DNA of 64,000 nt from Acetobacter peroxydans. GTDB lineage: Bacteria; Pseudomonadota; Alphaproteobacteria; Acetobacterales; Acetobacteraceae. Below the pieces are notes generated by a model. The model was given only the letters and a program-made list of their open reading frames with translations, had not been told where the DNA came from and did no database searches. Numbering within the stretch: position 1 is the stretch's first letter; each line of letters starts with the position of its first letter. Made by a program: the position numbers and the translations under genes. Shown piece after piece: positions 34,753 to 43,216 of this stretch. Where the stretch lies: positions 186,001 through 250,000 of the forward strand of contig NZ_BJMV01000002.1 of assembly GCF_006539345.1 (NCBI RefSeq), given 5' to 3'.

Positions 34753-35918
34753 ACGTCCGTGTGAGTGAGGGCAAGGCGGTGTCTCAGGGCGTGGGGGAGT
34801 ATGAGAAGCTCGGAGCCGGAACGGCGAACGGGCAGGGCGGGCCGGATGTCAGCATCATTGTGCCCTGTTATAATGAAAGCGCGAATGTCCGGCCGCTGGT
34901 GGAGATGCTGCGCAAGGTTCTGGACGGACGGCGCTGGGAAGTCATTTTTGTCGATGACAATTCTCCCGATGGCACAAGCGATGTTGTGCGGGCTCTTGCG
35001 CAGGAAGATAGCCGTGTGCGCGGTCTGTGCCGCATAGGGCGGCGCGGCCTGTCCTCCGCCGTGATCGAGGGCGCGCTGTCTTCCTCCGCACAGGTTGTGG
35101 CGGTCATGGATGGTGACTTGCAGCATGATGAAAGCCGCCTCCCCGCGCTGATTGATGCGGTGGCTGGAGGCGGGTGCGATCTGGCGGTCGGTAGCCGACA
35201 TGTGGAAGGTGGCAGCAATCAGGGGCTGGCCAACGCCTGGCGGCACGCTTTGTCGGATGGCGGCATATGGCTTGCACAACGGTTCATGCCGGTCCGGCTG
35301 ACCGACCCGATGAGCGGTTTTTTTGCCATCAGGCAGGATAGGTTCCGGCAGATTGCGCCTTTTCTGGCGGCGACTGGTTTCAAGATCCTGCTTGATCTGG
35401 TTCTGTCTTCTCCTACTCCCTTGAAAGTGCAGGAAATTCCATGCGGTTTCAGGGCGCGTGTGGCAGGAGAGAGCAAGCTGGACGTAGTGGTTATGCTCCA
35501 GTTCGGTGCCTTGCTGGTGGACAAGCTGTGCCACGGGCTGGTGCCGCTACGCTTTATTGCGTTTTGCGGCGTGGGTTTCGCGGGGGTGCTGACCAATCTG
35601 GTCATCATGCGGCTGGCCTTGCTCGCAGGGGCGGATTTCTCGCTCGCGCAGGGCGTGGGTACTGTTGTGGCGATGATCGTCAATTTCTTTCTTGATAATA
35701 CTGTCACTTATCGGGACAGGCGGCTTAAGGGCGCGCGTGCAGCCCGTGGGTTGCTGTTGTTCGTGCTGGTTTGCTCGGTGGGTGCCGTTGCCAATATCGG
35801 CATTGCCCGGCTTCTGTACGATCAGGGGCATATGATTACGGAAGCCAGTGTGGCAGGTGCGATCATGGCGGCTGTGTGGAACTACGCCATGTCTTCTACG
35901 ATCGTCTGGAGGCCGTAA
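34749..35918 (+). CDS. DPM1-like GT2 glycosyltransferase fused to GtrA-type membrane domain
   Basis: Residues about 35-260 are a polyprenyl-phosphate sugar transferase of the dolichol-phosphate-mannose synthase type: VSIIVPCYNESANV, FVDDNSPDGTSD, the metal motif MDGDLQHD, and GSRHVEGGS. Residues about 265-389 form a GtrA-like four-helix membrane domain (RFIAFCGVGFAGVLTNLVIMRL, NFFLDNTVTYRDRR). It would load a sugar on undecaprenyl phosphate and help present it to the periplasm. The next gene, an ArnT/PMT-type transferase, is a natural user of such a lipid-linked sugar. Confidence 0.88.
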   Translation: MNVRVSEGKAVSQGVGEYEKLGAGTANGQGGPDVSIIVPCYNESANVRPLVEMLRKVLDGRRWEVIFVDDNSPDGTSDVVRALAQEDSRVRGLCRIGRRGLSSAVIEGALSSSAQVVAVMDGDLQHDESRLPALIDAVAGGGCDLAVGSRHVEGGSNQGLANAWRHALSDGGIWLAQRFMPVRLTDPMSGFFAIRQDRFRQIAPFLAATGFKILLDLVLSSPTPLKVQEIPCGFRARVAGESKLDVVVMLQFGALLVDKLCHGLVPLRFIAFCGVGFAGVLTNLVIMRLALLAGADFSLAQGVGTVVAMIVNFFLDNTVTYRDRRLKGARAARGLLLFVLVCSVGAVANIGIARLLYDQGHMITEASVAGAIMAAVWNYAMSSTIVWRP

Positions 35919-35940
35919 CAGGTTGCGTGCGGGGAAGCGC

Positions 35941-37422
35941 ATGGCGCGCTATGGCTGGCTGGCTGCGCTTGCGGCTATGGCGGTTGTCACGCTCTTTCGA
36001 CTGGTTGTGGCGGCCTGGGTGCCGCTCACACCTGACGAAGCCTATTACAGGCTCTGGGCCTTAGCCCCCGCAGCCGGGTATTTCGATCACCCGCCTATGG
36101 TGGCATTGTGGATCAGGCTCGGCATGTTGGTGGCGGGCGACACGCCGCTGGGCCTGCGCATGATGGGGCCGCTTTCAGCCGCGTTCGGCACCCTGCTGCT
36201 GGCCCATGCGGGGGCGCTGTGGCTCCGCCAGCCTGATGGCCGACCTGACTGGCGCGTTGGCGCGAGGGTAGCCCTGCTGCTGAATGCCACGCTGGCAATC
36301 GGGCTTGGCGTCATTATCATGACGCCCGACACCGCCCTGATTTTTTTTGTTACCCTGATGCTGTGGAGCTTGAGCTGGCTGTGCGCCGGTGGGCCTGTCT
36401 GGCTGTGGCTGGTCGTGGGGCTGGCGGCCGGGCTTGGGTGTGACAGCAAATACTCCATGCTTCTTCCTGTTGGCGGGATGGGGCTGTGGCTGTTTGGCAG
36501 TCGGGCAGGACGGCTCTGGCTGCGCAAGCCGTGGCCCTGGCTGGCAGGCTGTGTGAGTTTGCTGTGCGTCATGCCGGTTGTTCTGTGGAACGCGCATCAT
36601 GCCTGGGGCGGTTTCGTGCGGCAGGGGGGGCGTCTGCTGGACTGGCAGCCCGCTCGCGCGCTGGTTTTCCTGTCCGAGTTGCTCGGAGGGCAGGTGGGGC
36701 TTGCCTCTGGTCTGGTGTTTGTCCTGTTTGTGGGGGGATGCGTCAGGCTGTGGCGTAAGCGCGACGGTTTTTCGGCCCTGCTGCTCTGCACGATCTTGTG
36801 TCCGCTGGCGGTGTTTTTGCAGCACGCGCTTGGCGCACGTGTTCAGGCCAACTGGCCCGTGGTGGTGTATCCCGCCTGCACGTTGGCGGCGGGTCTGTGG
36901 CGCCCCCGTTGGTGGAAAAGTGCTGTCTGGCTGGGGGGGATCATGACCCTCGTCATTATGGGGCAGGCGGCTTTCGCCCCTCTGCCTTTGCCTGTCAGGG
37001 TGGATGTCACGCTGCGGCAGATGGGAGGGTGGAGTGAACTGGCCCATGCGGTGCAGGCGCGTGCGGCGGAAGGGTATTCAGGCCAGGCGCCTGTTCTGAT
37101 GACAGAAAATTATGGCCTGGCGGGTGAACTGGCGTTTTATGCGCAGAATACGCAGGTTGTGGCGGTTGAGCCGCGCTGGGCCCTGTTTGATATTCCGCGT
37201 CCTGCCTGTGGCCAGCAGGGGGAACTACTGCGGCCGGTTCAGGATAAAGAGGCGCCAGACCCGCATGTGTTCGAGGTTCTGGGGCCAGCTAGTGCTCCGG
37301 TGGCGCGCGCGCGCCGGGGAATGATTGCGGAATGGTATGTCATGTTGCCCGTACGCCTGCGCTGCCAGCCGGGTGAGGTTGTTGTGGGCAACGCAGCCAG
37401 TCTGCCCGTCCGCCGCTCATGA
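35941..37422 (+). CDS. ArnT/PMT-like membrane glycosyltransferase (GT-C fold)
   Basis: A polytopic protein of about 493 residues with the GT83/GT39 opening. After the first helix comes WVPLTPDEAYYRLWALAPAAGYFDHPPMVALWIRLG, in which the Asp-Glu after Pro and the DHPP motif are diagnostic. About ten further membrane segments and a periplasmic C-terminal part (LMTENYGLAGELAFYAQN) follow. It would transfer a sugar from a polyprenyl-phosphate donor, probably made by the preceding gene, to a periplasmic acceptor such as lipid A or a protein. The start may be ATG 35941 or TTG 35923, the latter ten bases after GGAGG. Confidence 0.82.
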   Translation: MARYGWLAALAAMAVVTLFRLVVAAWVPLTPDEAYYRLWALAPAAGYFDHPPMVALWIRLGMLVAGDTPLGLRMMGPLSAAFGTLLLAHAGALWLRQPDGRPDWRVGARVALLLNATLAIGLGVIIMTPDTALIFFVTLMLWSLSWLCAGGPVWLWLVVGLAAGLGCDSKYSMLLPVGGMGLWLFGSRAGRLWLRKPWPWLAGCVSLLCVMPVVLWNAHHAWGGFVRQGGRLLDWQPARALVFLSELLGGQVGLASGLVFVLFVGGCVRLWRKRDGFSALLLCTILCPLAVFLQHALGARVQANWPVVVYPACTLAAGLWRPRWWKSAVWLGGIMTLVIMGQAAFAPLPLPVRVDVTLRQMGGWSELAHAVQARAAEGYSGQAPVLMTENYGLAGELAFYAQNTQVVAVEPRWALFDIPRPACGQQGELLRPVQDKEAPDPHVFEVLGPASAPVARARRGMIAEWYVMLPVRLRCQPGEVVVGNAASLPVRRS

Positions 37423-37539
37423 CGCCGGTTTGGGTGGCGGGCATGGGTGCAGGGGCCGGGTGCGTTTGCGTGTTGATGGTAAAACGGGCAGAATGTTGCC
37501 AGATTTCGCGGCATCAGAAGAAACGGGAAGTGTAAGGAT

Positions 37540-38535
37540 ATGGGCTCGCAGAGGCTTGTAGCGGTTCAGATGGACCCGCTGGAGCATATCAATATCGAGG
37601 GCGATTCCACATTCGCCCTGATGCTGGAGGCTCAGGCACGGGGCCATTCCCTGTTTGTTTACGAGGTGGGCAGTCTGGCATTGGGTGAGGGCGTGCCGCA
37701 GGCAGGGCAGCACAGGCCTGCACGCGTCAGCGCGCTCATGCGGCCTGTTTCCGTCCGGCGCGAAAAAGGTAACCATGCGACCTTTGGTGAGGCGGCGCGG
37801 CGCTCTCTGTCGGAAATGGATGTGGTGCTGATGCGTCAGGATCCACCGTTCGACATGGCCTATATTACCGCTACCCATATGCTTGACCACGTGCATGGCA
37901 TAGGGCCGGATCATGCACTGGTGGTCAATGACCCGCGCTGGGTGCGGGACTGCCCGGAAAAAATTCTGGTCACGCATTTTCCCGACCTGATGCCTCCGAC
38001 ACTGGTGACATGGGACGTGGCGGAAATTCGCGCCTTCCGGGCGAAGTGGCGCGATATCATTGTCAAACCGTTGTTCGGCAATGGCGGCAGCGGCGTGTTC
38101 CGTATCCGTGAGGATGACGGGAACCTCAACGCCCTGCTGGAAATGCACTTTGCCCGCTCGCGTGAACCGCTGATGATCCAGCGTTACGAACCCGCCGTTA
38201 CGGCCGGAGACAAGCGCATCATTCTGGTGGATGGTGAGCCCATTGGCGCGATCAACCGCGTTCCTTCGGGTGATGATCATCGCTCCAACATGCATGTGGG
38301 CGGTGTGGCGCGTCAGGTCGGGCTGACAGAGCGTGATCAGGAAATCTGCCGGGCTATCGGGCCGTTTCTCAAGGAACATGGCCTGATTTTTGTAGGCATT
38401 GATGTGATCGGCCAGTATCTGACCGAAATCAACGTGACGTCTCCTACCGGTTTACAGGAACTTGAACGTTTTGATGGTGTGAATGGTGCCGGGCTCGTAT
38501 GGGATGCCATCGAGGCGCGCCTCGACGACCGCTGA
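37540..38535 (+). CDS. gshB: Glutathione synthetase
   Basis: ATP-grasp enzyme that adds glycine to gamma-glutamylcysteine. It shows [30 protein letters not shown] at the start, [22 protein letters not shown]-grasp residues in [16 protein letters not shown], and [19 protein letters not shown]-type metal/phosphate binding (here GIDVIG). It is 331 residues, slightly longer than E. coli GshB. It completes the pathway begun by gshA at the start of the window. Confidence 0.96.
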   Translation: MGSQRLVAVQMDPLEHINIEGDSTFALMLEAQARGHSLFVYEVGSLALGEGVPQAGQHRPARVSALMRPVSVRREKGNHATFGEAARRSLSEMDVVLMRQDPPFDMAYITATHMLDHVHGIGPDHALVVNDPRWVRDCPEKILVTHFPDLMPPTLVTWDVAEIRAFRAKWRDIIVKPLFGNGGSGVFRIREDDGNLNALLEMHFARSREPLMIQRYEPAVTAGDKRIILVDGEPIGAINRVPSGDDHRSNMHVGGVARQVGLTERDQEICRAIGPFLKEHGLIFVGIDVIGQYLTEINVTSPTGLQELERFDGVNGAGLVWDAIEARLDDR

Positions 38536-38720
38536 AGTGGTATATGGTGAATGTTTTGCACGCTCTGCGGGCAAAGTATTTGGCGGAATGTCGAAAACCG
38601 GCGATAGTCCGGCACAGGAATGATACAAAGGCCCACGCCTTGAGCCGGTAAACACGGTGCGGGCAGCAGGGCGGGCGCAGGCCAGAGGCCGCGAACCGCA
38701 ACGGGGAAGGAAGAGGCAGA

Positions 38721-39458
38721 GTGGCTCTTGAAGAAATAGTGGCGAACAGGCAGGCAGGGGAAATGCACGACATGCTGAACGGGTATCCTTCTGATGGGGA
38801 AGGCGCGCCCGTTCCTCCTCCTTCGCGTTCGGCGCTTGATGCGGAAGCGGTCAAGCTTGCCTACCGTCGCTGGGCCAATGTTTACGATCTGGCATTTGGG
38901 GGAATTTCCCGCTTTGGCCGCCTGCGCGCGGTCGAGGCCGTAAACGGTCTGCCCGGCACGGATGTGCTGGAAGTCGGGGTTGGTACCGGGCTCGCCCTGC
39001 CGCATTACAATGCGGACAAGGTCATTACTGGTATTGACCTTTCAACTGACATGTTGGCCAAGGCGCGTGAACGCGTGCAACGCGACAAGTTGGCCACCGT
39101 GCATGATCTGCTGGAGATGGATGCCGAGGCCACGCGGTTTGCGGATAATTCCTTCGATATTGCCGTGGCCATGTTCGTGGCCTCCGTTGTGCCGCATCCG
39201 CGCAAGCTACTATGTGAACTCAAAAGAGTTGTCCGCCCCGGCGGGTATATTCTGTTCGTAAACCATTTCCTTGCGCCGGGCGGTGTGCGCGGCGCGGTTG
39301 AGCACGCTATGGCGCGTGCCTCGCGCTCTCTTGGCTGGCACCCTGATTTCGCGATGGAATCGCTGCTCCCGCCCAACGATCTGGCGCGGGCCTATATCCA
39401 GCCTGTGCCACCCATGGGGCTGTTTACGCTCGTAACGCTTGAAAACCTGCCGGACTGA
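38721..39458 (+). CDS. pmtA: PmtA-like phosphatidylethanolamine N-methyltransferase
   Basis: SAM-dependent methyltransferase of 245 residues. AVKLAYRRWANVYDLAFGGISRFGR near residue 45 is the PmtA/UbiE-like opening; the SAM motif is LEVGVGTGLALPHY and later VVRPGGYILFVNHFL. The Rhodobacter-type PmtA makes phosphatidylcholine from phosphatidylethanolamine. GTG 38721 has a good AAGAGG before it, but ATG 38763 is also possible and would remove a poorly conserved N-terminus. A related quinone methyltransferase cannot be excluded by eye. Confidence 0.72.
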   Translation: MALEEIVANRQAGEMHDMLNGYPSDGEGAPVPPPSRSALDAEAVKLAYRRWANVYDLAFGGISRFGRLRAVEAVNGLPGTDVLEVGVGTGLALPHYNADKVITGIDLSTDMLAKARERVQRDKLATVHDLLEMDAEATRFADNSFDIAVAMFVASVVPHPRKLLCELKRVVRPGGYILFVNHFLAPGGVRGAVEHAMARASRSLGWHPDFAMESLLPPNDLARAYIQPVPPMGLFTLVTLENLPD

Positions 39459-39550
39459 TGAGCCGGTGGGCGCTGCACACAGCTCTGCTGTTCCGGTGGA
39501 TGCCTCTGTGCGTCTGCGGCGCGGCAGGGGCGTGGTGTGAGCAGGGCTGA
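39458..39550 (+). CDS. Possible 30-residue signal-peptide-like ORF
   Basis: An ATG overlaps the pmtA stop (TGATG) and opens a 30-codon frame. The peptide has a basic start, a hydrophobic run and GAAGA before WCEQG, so it looks like a bare secretion signal. I do not recognise it. It sits where ctaC would precede subunit I in an intact cta cluster and could be a remnant or chance. Confidence 0.2.
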   Translation: MSRWALHTALLFRWMPLCVCGAAGAWCEQG

Positions 39551-39669
39551 ATGGCTCGTTCTGTGCGGCTGAACACGCTAGAAAGACCCGGACTAAAGGT
39601 TTCCTGTGTTTGGAACCGCAACGCGCTGAACGTGCCATGCGCGTATGAAATGATGGAAACAGGAAGATC

Positions 39670-40986
39670 ATGACCGTTATCCACGCTCAGAACCCACTTG
39701 CGGCCCTTTCCGGTAAAGGCCGTTCTCTTTTGGGTGTGGAGGCCGGGCTTGGTGCCGCGTGGCTGGCTCTGGCGGTTATCGCGGCTCTGGTCGGGGGCGG
39801 AGTGTCCGTTTTCGCAGGGATGGGGTCTTTGGCCTCTGGTTCTGTCTGGGCTGGGCTTGAGCAGGCGCATCCTGCGCTGATGCTGCTTTATGTGGTTGTG
39901 CCTGCCATGGTATGCGGATTCGGCACCTTGTGGCTGCCCGGTGCTTTGCACCGTGGCGGAATGCTGGCCAACGCCGTGAATTTGTCTGCTCTGGGGTTGG
40001 TTACGGCCGGTATGGTGTTGACCGTTGGCGCGGCCCTGTCGGGTTCTGGCGCGCATGGCGGGGGCGCGACTGCGGCCATGCTGCTGTGGTGCGCCGGGAC
40101 AGTGCTGGCCTGCATGGCGCTTCTGGTTACGATTTTTGACAGCCGGGCGGATAGCGTCGAGCGGCGGGCGTTCTCGCCTTTCGTGTGGGGAGAAATGCTC
40201 TCAGCCTCGGTGCTGCTGTTGGCGGTTCCGGTTTTTGCGGCGCATCTGGTGCGGCAGGGGCTGGCGTCGGTCGGCGTGCTGTCGGTCTCGACAGTCGTGG
40301 GCGCGGAATCCTTCGCCGGGCCGATTGGTCTGGTTGTGCTGTTGGCCGGCTTCGGTATCGTTTTTGAAATGAGCGCCCATATTGGCAGCTTTTCAGAAAA
40401 GCCTGTCGCTCTTGTTATGGCCGCCACGGCAGGCACCGGGCTGGTTACCTGGGCTAAGGCCGATCTGGCTTCGGGCGCTGAGCAGGCCACGGCCTTGCGG
40501 ATAGGGGCGGCTCTGCTCGCGGTCTGCACATTTTCGGCTGTCAGTCTCGCAGGGCTGTGGCTGGCGGGCACATGGCGCAGCCGCGTGTCGCCCCGCGTGC
40601 CGCTGCTGTGGGGTATGGGTTTTCTGGTTGTCGTGTCTGTGGGATGGGTTGCCCAGCTTATGCACGGCGCGGGCCTGCACTCCGCCCTGCAACTTGGCGC
40701 GCTGTATGCTGTCTGCGGTGGTTTTTACCTGTGGCGCGGGCAGACTGGTGGGTTCTGGTACCCCCAGCGTCTGGCGCGGCTACAATTTGTGCTGACAGCG
40801 GTGGCGACGGTTCTCGTGTTCGTGCCCGGCCAGCAGGCGTTGGGCAGCGCGCTGTTCGGGCTGTCGGCTCTGTGCTTCATTCTGGCGGTTGGGCTGGGCT
40901 TGCGCTATGGCGCGCTCGAGCAGACGGGTAAGGTCGCGATGGCTCCCGTTCGGTCTGGCCGTATGGGCAGGGGAGAGGGCGCATGA
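39670..40986 (+). CDS. Degenerate heme-copper oxidase subunit I (CtaD-like) without copper site
   Basis: A 438-residue protein with about 12 hydrophobic segments. AHPALMLLYVVVPAMVCGFG (66-85) aligns with the CtaD segment AHGILMMFFVVIPALFGGFG as I remember it for Paracoccus. GFGIVFEMSAHIGSFSEKP, PLLWGMGFLVVVSVG and LGALYAVCGGFYLWRG also align with subunit I. His67 matches the heme a ligand His94 and His337 matches His413. The CuB ligands and cross-linked Tyr are replaced (Gly217, Leu221, Lys263, Ala264), as is the heme a3 ligand (Gly335). It therefore cannot reduce oxygen by the known mechanism, but could hold one low-spin heme. It is intact, not frameshifted. ctaB overlaps its end by four bases. 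Confidence 0.75.
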   Translation: MTVIHAQNPLAALSGKGRSLLGVEAGLGAAWLALAVIAALVGGGVSVFAGMGSLASGSVWAGLEQAHPALMLLYVVVPAMVCGFGTLWLPGALHRGGMLANAVNLSALGLVTAGMVLTVGAALSGSGAHGGGATAAMLLWCAGTVLACMALLVTIFDSRADSVERRAFSPFVWGEMLSASVLLLAVPVFAAHLVRQGLASVGVLSVSTVVGAESFAGPIGLVVLLAGFGIVFEMSAHIGSFSEKPVALVMAATAGTGLVTWAKADLASGAEQATALRIGAALLAVCTFSAVSLAGLWLAGTWRSRVSPRVPLLWGMGFLVVVSVGWVAQLMHGAGLHSALQLGALYAVCGGFYLWRGQTGGFWYPQRLARLQFVLTAVATVLVFVPGQQALGSALFGLSALCFILAVGLGLRYGALEQTGKVAMAPVRSGRMGRGEGA

Positions 40987-41948
40987 GCGAGGCGGCTCTG
41001 CCGGATACAGCAGCGCGGCGTATCCGCTTTGATACCGCGCGTGTTGGTACGCAGGCGCGTGACTGGCTGGCGCTGCTCAAGCCTCGTGTTATTTCCCTTG
41101 TGGTGTTTACCGGTGCCGCCGGGATGATCATGGCACCGGGGCACCTCAATCTTTTCGTGGCGGCCGTCAGTATTTTCTGCATCTGTCTGGCTTCAGGGGC
41201 CGCAGGGGCCATCAATATGTGGTTTGACCGCGATATTGACGCCGTGATGCAGCGCACCATTACCCGCCCTATTCCCGGCGGGCGTATTCCACAGGATGAG
41301 GCGCTGGCTTACGGTGTGGGGCTGTCCTGCCTGTCTGTCTGCCTGATGTGGATCGCGACCAACGCACTGGCGGCCGCCATTCTGGCGTTTTCGATCTTTT
41401 TCTATGCCGTTATCTACACCATGTGGCTCAAGCGCTCGACACCGCAGAACATCGTGATCGGCGGTGCCGCCGGGGCTTTCCCGCCGATGATCGGCTGGGC
41501 GGCGGCTACGGGTCATATGGCGGTCATGCCGGTGGTCATGTTCGGGATCGTGTTTTTCTGGACGCCACCACATTTCTGGTCGCTCTCGCTCTACGCCTGC
41601 AAGGACTACGGGCGGGCGGGTATTCCCATGCTGCCGGTTGTGCGGGGTGGGCGGCATACGCGCTGGCAGATTTTTGGTTATACGCTTGTGCTGCTGGCGG
41701 TTTCTCTGGTGCCGTCGGTGCTGGGGCTGAGCGGCTGGCTGTATACCGCTACCGCCCTTGTGCTGGGGCTGGGCTTTATCGGCTGCGCTGTGCGGGTTCT
41801 GCTGGAGCCTCAGGACGCGACCGGCGTCAGCCTCGTCGGCGATAAGGCGGCACGTGTTTCGTTCCGTTTTTCGTTGGCTTATCTTTTCTTCCTGTTCTGC
41901 GGCCTGCTGGCGGATCACGTCCTGCGGGGCTGGAACTGGATCGGGTGA
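40983..41948 (+). CDS. ctaB: Protoheme IX farnesyltransferase (heme O synthase)
   Basis: Membrane prenyltransferase that converts heme B to heme O. It has the Asp-rich motif NMWFDRDIDAVMQRTITRPIPGG, YTMWLKRSTPQNIVIGGAAGAFPPMIGW, and FFWTPPHFWSLSLY. It is 321 residues, with about nine membrane segments. In an intact cta cluster it serves the aa3 oxidase; here the partner oxidase is degenerate, so heme O for a bo3-type quinol oxidase encoded elsewhere is a likely use. It is coupled to the CtaD-like gene by an ATGA overlap. Confidence 0.95.
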   Translation: MSEAALPDTAARRIRFDTARVGTQARDWLALLKPRVISLVVFTGAAGMIMAPGHLNLFVAAVSIFCICLASGAAGAINMWFDRDIDAVMQRTITRPIPGGRIPQDEALAYGVGLSCLSVCLMWIATNALAAAILAFSIFFYAVIYTMWLKRSTPQNIVIGGAAGAFPPMIGWAAATGHMAVMPVVMFGIVFFWTPPHFWSLSLYACKDYGRAGIPMLPVVRGGRHTRWQIFGYTLVLLAVSLVPSVLGLSGWLYTATALVLGLGFIGCAVRVLLEPQDATGVSLVGDKAARVSFRFSLAYLFFLFCGLLADHVLRGWNWIG

Positions 41949-41959
41949 GGAACTCCATC

Positions 41960-42097
41960 ATGAGCGCAACCACCGTAAGTGTGCAGGTAGAACAGGCGGA
42001 AGCAAAGCGTAGGCAGACACAGCGTGTCAGAAGTATGCTTGCCTTCATGCTGGTTCTGGTCGGGATCATGTTTGGGCTAGGGCTGCTGCGGGCCTAG
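41960..42097 (+). CDS. Small single-span membrane protein downstream of ctaB (CoxF-like?)
   Basis: A 45-residue ORF starting 11 bases after the ctaB stop. A charged segment (EQAEAKRRQTQRVRS) precedes one membrane helix (MLAFMLVLVGIMFGLGLLRA). Alphaproteobacterial cta clusters often have a short CoxF-like peptide of this design, Arg-rich then one helix, right after ctaB, so I read it as a surviving member of that cluster. Neither ctaG nor ctaE follows; a strong terminator does. The family assignment is tentative. Confidence 0.55.
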   Translation: MSATTVSVQVEQAEAKRRQTQRVRSMLAFMLVLVGIMFGLGLLRA

Positions 42098-42182
42098 TCC
42101 TGAAGTCGATGCGGTGCGTTGGTCTTAGGATGTTGGTGCGCGCCTTCAGGCTCGCAAAGCTGAAATCAGCATAATCCACAAA

Positions 42183-42216
42183 AAAGGCCGGGGAGCGTTT
42201 ATGCTCCCCGGCCTTT
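42183..42216. terminator. Bidirectional intrinsic terminator
   Basis: AAAGGCCGGGGAGC pairs perfectly with GCTCCCCGGCCTTT (14 bp) around a six-base loop. A-runs lie on the left and T's on the right, between the convergent ctaB unit and the Tim44-domain gene. Confidence 0.9.
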
Positions 42217-42234
42217 CTTGTTTGGCTGAATGGC

Positions 42235-43188
42235 TCAGCGGGTTTGCTGTATGGCGGAAAGCAGCCAGCGGCCACCGCGTGCGGGGCGGACAAACGTCCA
42301 CAGTTCCGTAATGGTCACAGGTTCGGTCGAGCTTCCGTCAATCACCTGCCCCATGGCGTTTGTGGTGAGGTCGATCAGGCTGTAACGCATGGCCACCGTG
42401 GCGTAGTTCATCCCGTTTTCAGACCATGCTTCGGACACATCTCCCTGCAGGAAGCGCACGTCGGAAACGACATTGCGCGCGCCCTGACTGGCGAGAGCCG
42501 CAAGCTGCTCGTTGAAATAGGAGACCATCTCCGGCGTGGCCATCTGCTGCATGGCCGGAATGTTCTGCTGATTCCAGGCTGTCTGGATGTCCATCAGCGT
42601 CTGCTGGAACGCCTGATAATCAGCAGTTGTGATCTGCACCGGGGTGGATGGGGCCTGCTGCGTGCCAAAGGGCGGCGATACCGGACGCGACGGCCCTTGC
42701 ATCCCCATGCGGCTGCCCGCATTGCCAGCGCCGGAAAAGCGACGCACGAGCCACATGACCACCATCACGACCAGCCCGATCTGGAGCAGAAGCCCGATGA
42801 AGCTGAACAGGCCGCCTACACCCCCCATGAAACCGTGCCCCGAAAGCAGTCCGAACAGCCCGGCACCCAGAAACCCGCCGGCAAAGCCGGTCAGGAACGG
42901 GTGGCGGTTCTGATAGGGCATCATGCCCTGCCGGGCGAATGGCGCAGCCCCCATCGCACCATATCCGGGCGAGGAAGGAGCCACGCGCGGCGTAATGGAG
43001 CGCTCCATGGGCGCTGCTTCATAGGGGGATGTGTTGGTTCTGGGCGGCGCGCTCCATGTCCGGCTGCCTCGGCTTCCCATGGAGCCTCCGCTGCCTGCCC
43101 GTGCATCAGCATGGGAAGCAAGGGGGCCAATGGCAAGGCTCGCCGTCATAACCATGGCGAGTGCGGAGGAAAGAAAACGAACGCTCAC
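42235..43188 (-). CDS. Secreted or membrane-anchored Tim44-like domain protein
   Basis: A 317-residue protein. An N-terminal signal (FLSSALAMVMTASLAIGPLASHADA) is followed by a Ser/Pro/Gly-rich linker, a Gly-rich hydrophobic stretch with one membrane helix (GLLLQIGLVVMVVMWLVRRF), and a C-terminal Tim44-like domain of about 140 residues (YQAFQQTLMDIQTAWNQQNIPAMQQMATPEMVSYFNEQL, ITELWTFVRPARGGRWLLSAIQQ). This matches the bacterial Tim44 family of unknown function. It is the last gene of a minus-strand series after pmbA. Confidence 0.8.
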   Translation of the reverse strand: MSVRFLSSALAMVMTASLAIGPLASHADARAGSGGSMGSRGSRTWSAPPRTNTSPYEAAPMERSITPRVAPSSPGYGAMGAAPFARQGMMPYQNRHPFLTGFAGGFLGAGLFGLLSGHGFMGGVGGLFSFIGLLLQIGLVVMVVMWLVRRFSGAGNAGSRMGMQGPSRPVSPPFGTQQAPSTPVQITTADYQAFQQTLMDIQTAWNQQNIPAMQQMATPEMVSYFNEQLAALASQGARNVVSDVRFLQGDVSEAWSENGMNYATVAMRYSLIDLTTNAMGQVIDGSSTEPVTITELWTFVRPARGGRWLLSAIQQTR

Positions 43189-43216
43189 AGATCAGATACT
43201 CTCAGACAAAATAAGG

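Noticed and set aside
39670-40986. Calling the CtaD-like gene a pseudogene
   Set aside because: There is no frameshift or stop, hydrophobic segments are intact, it is translationally coupled to ctaB, and the retained residues are not random.
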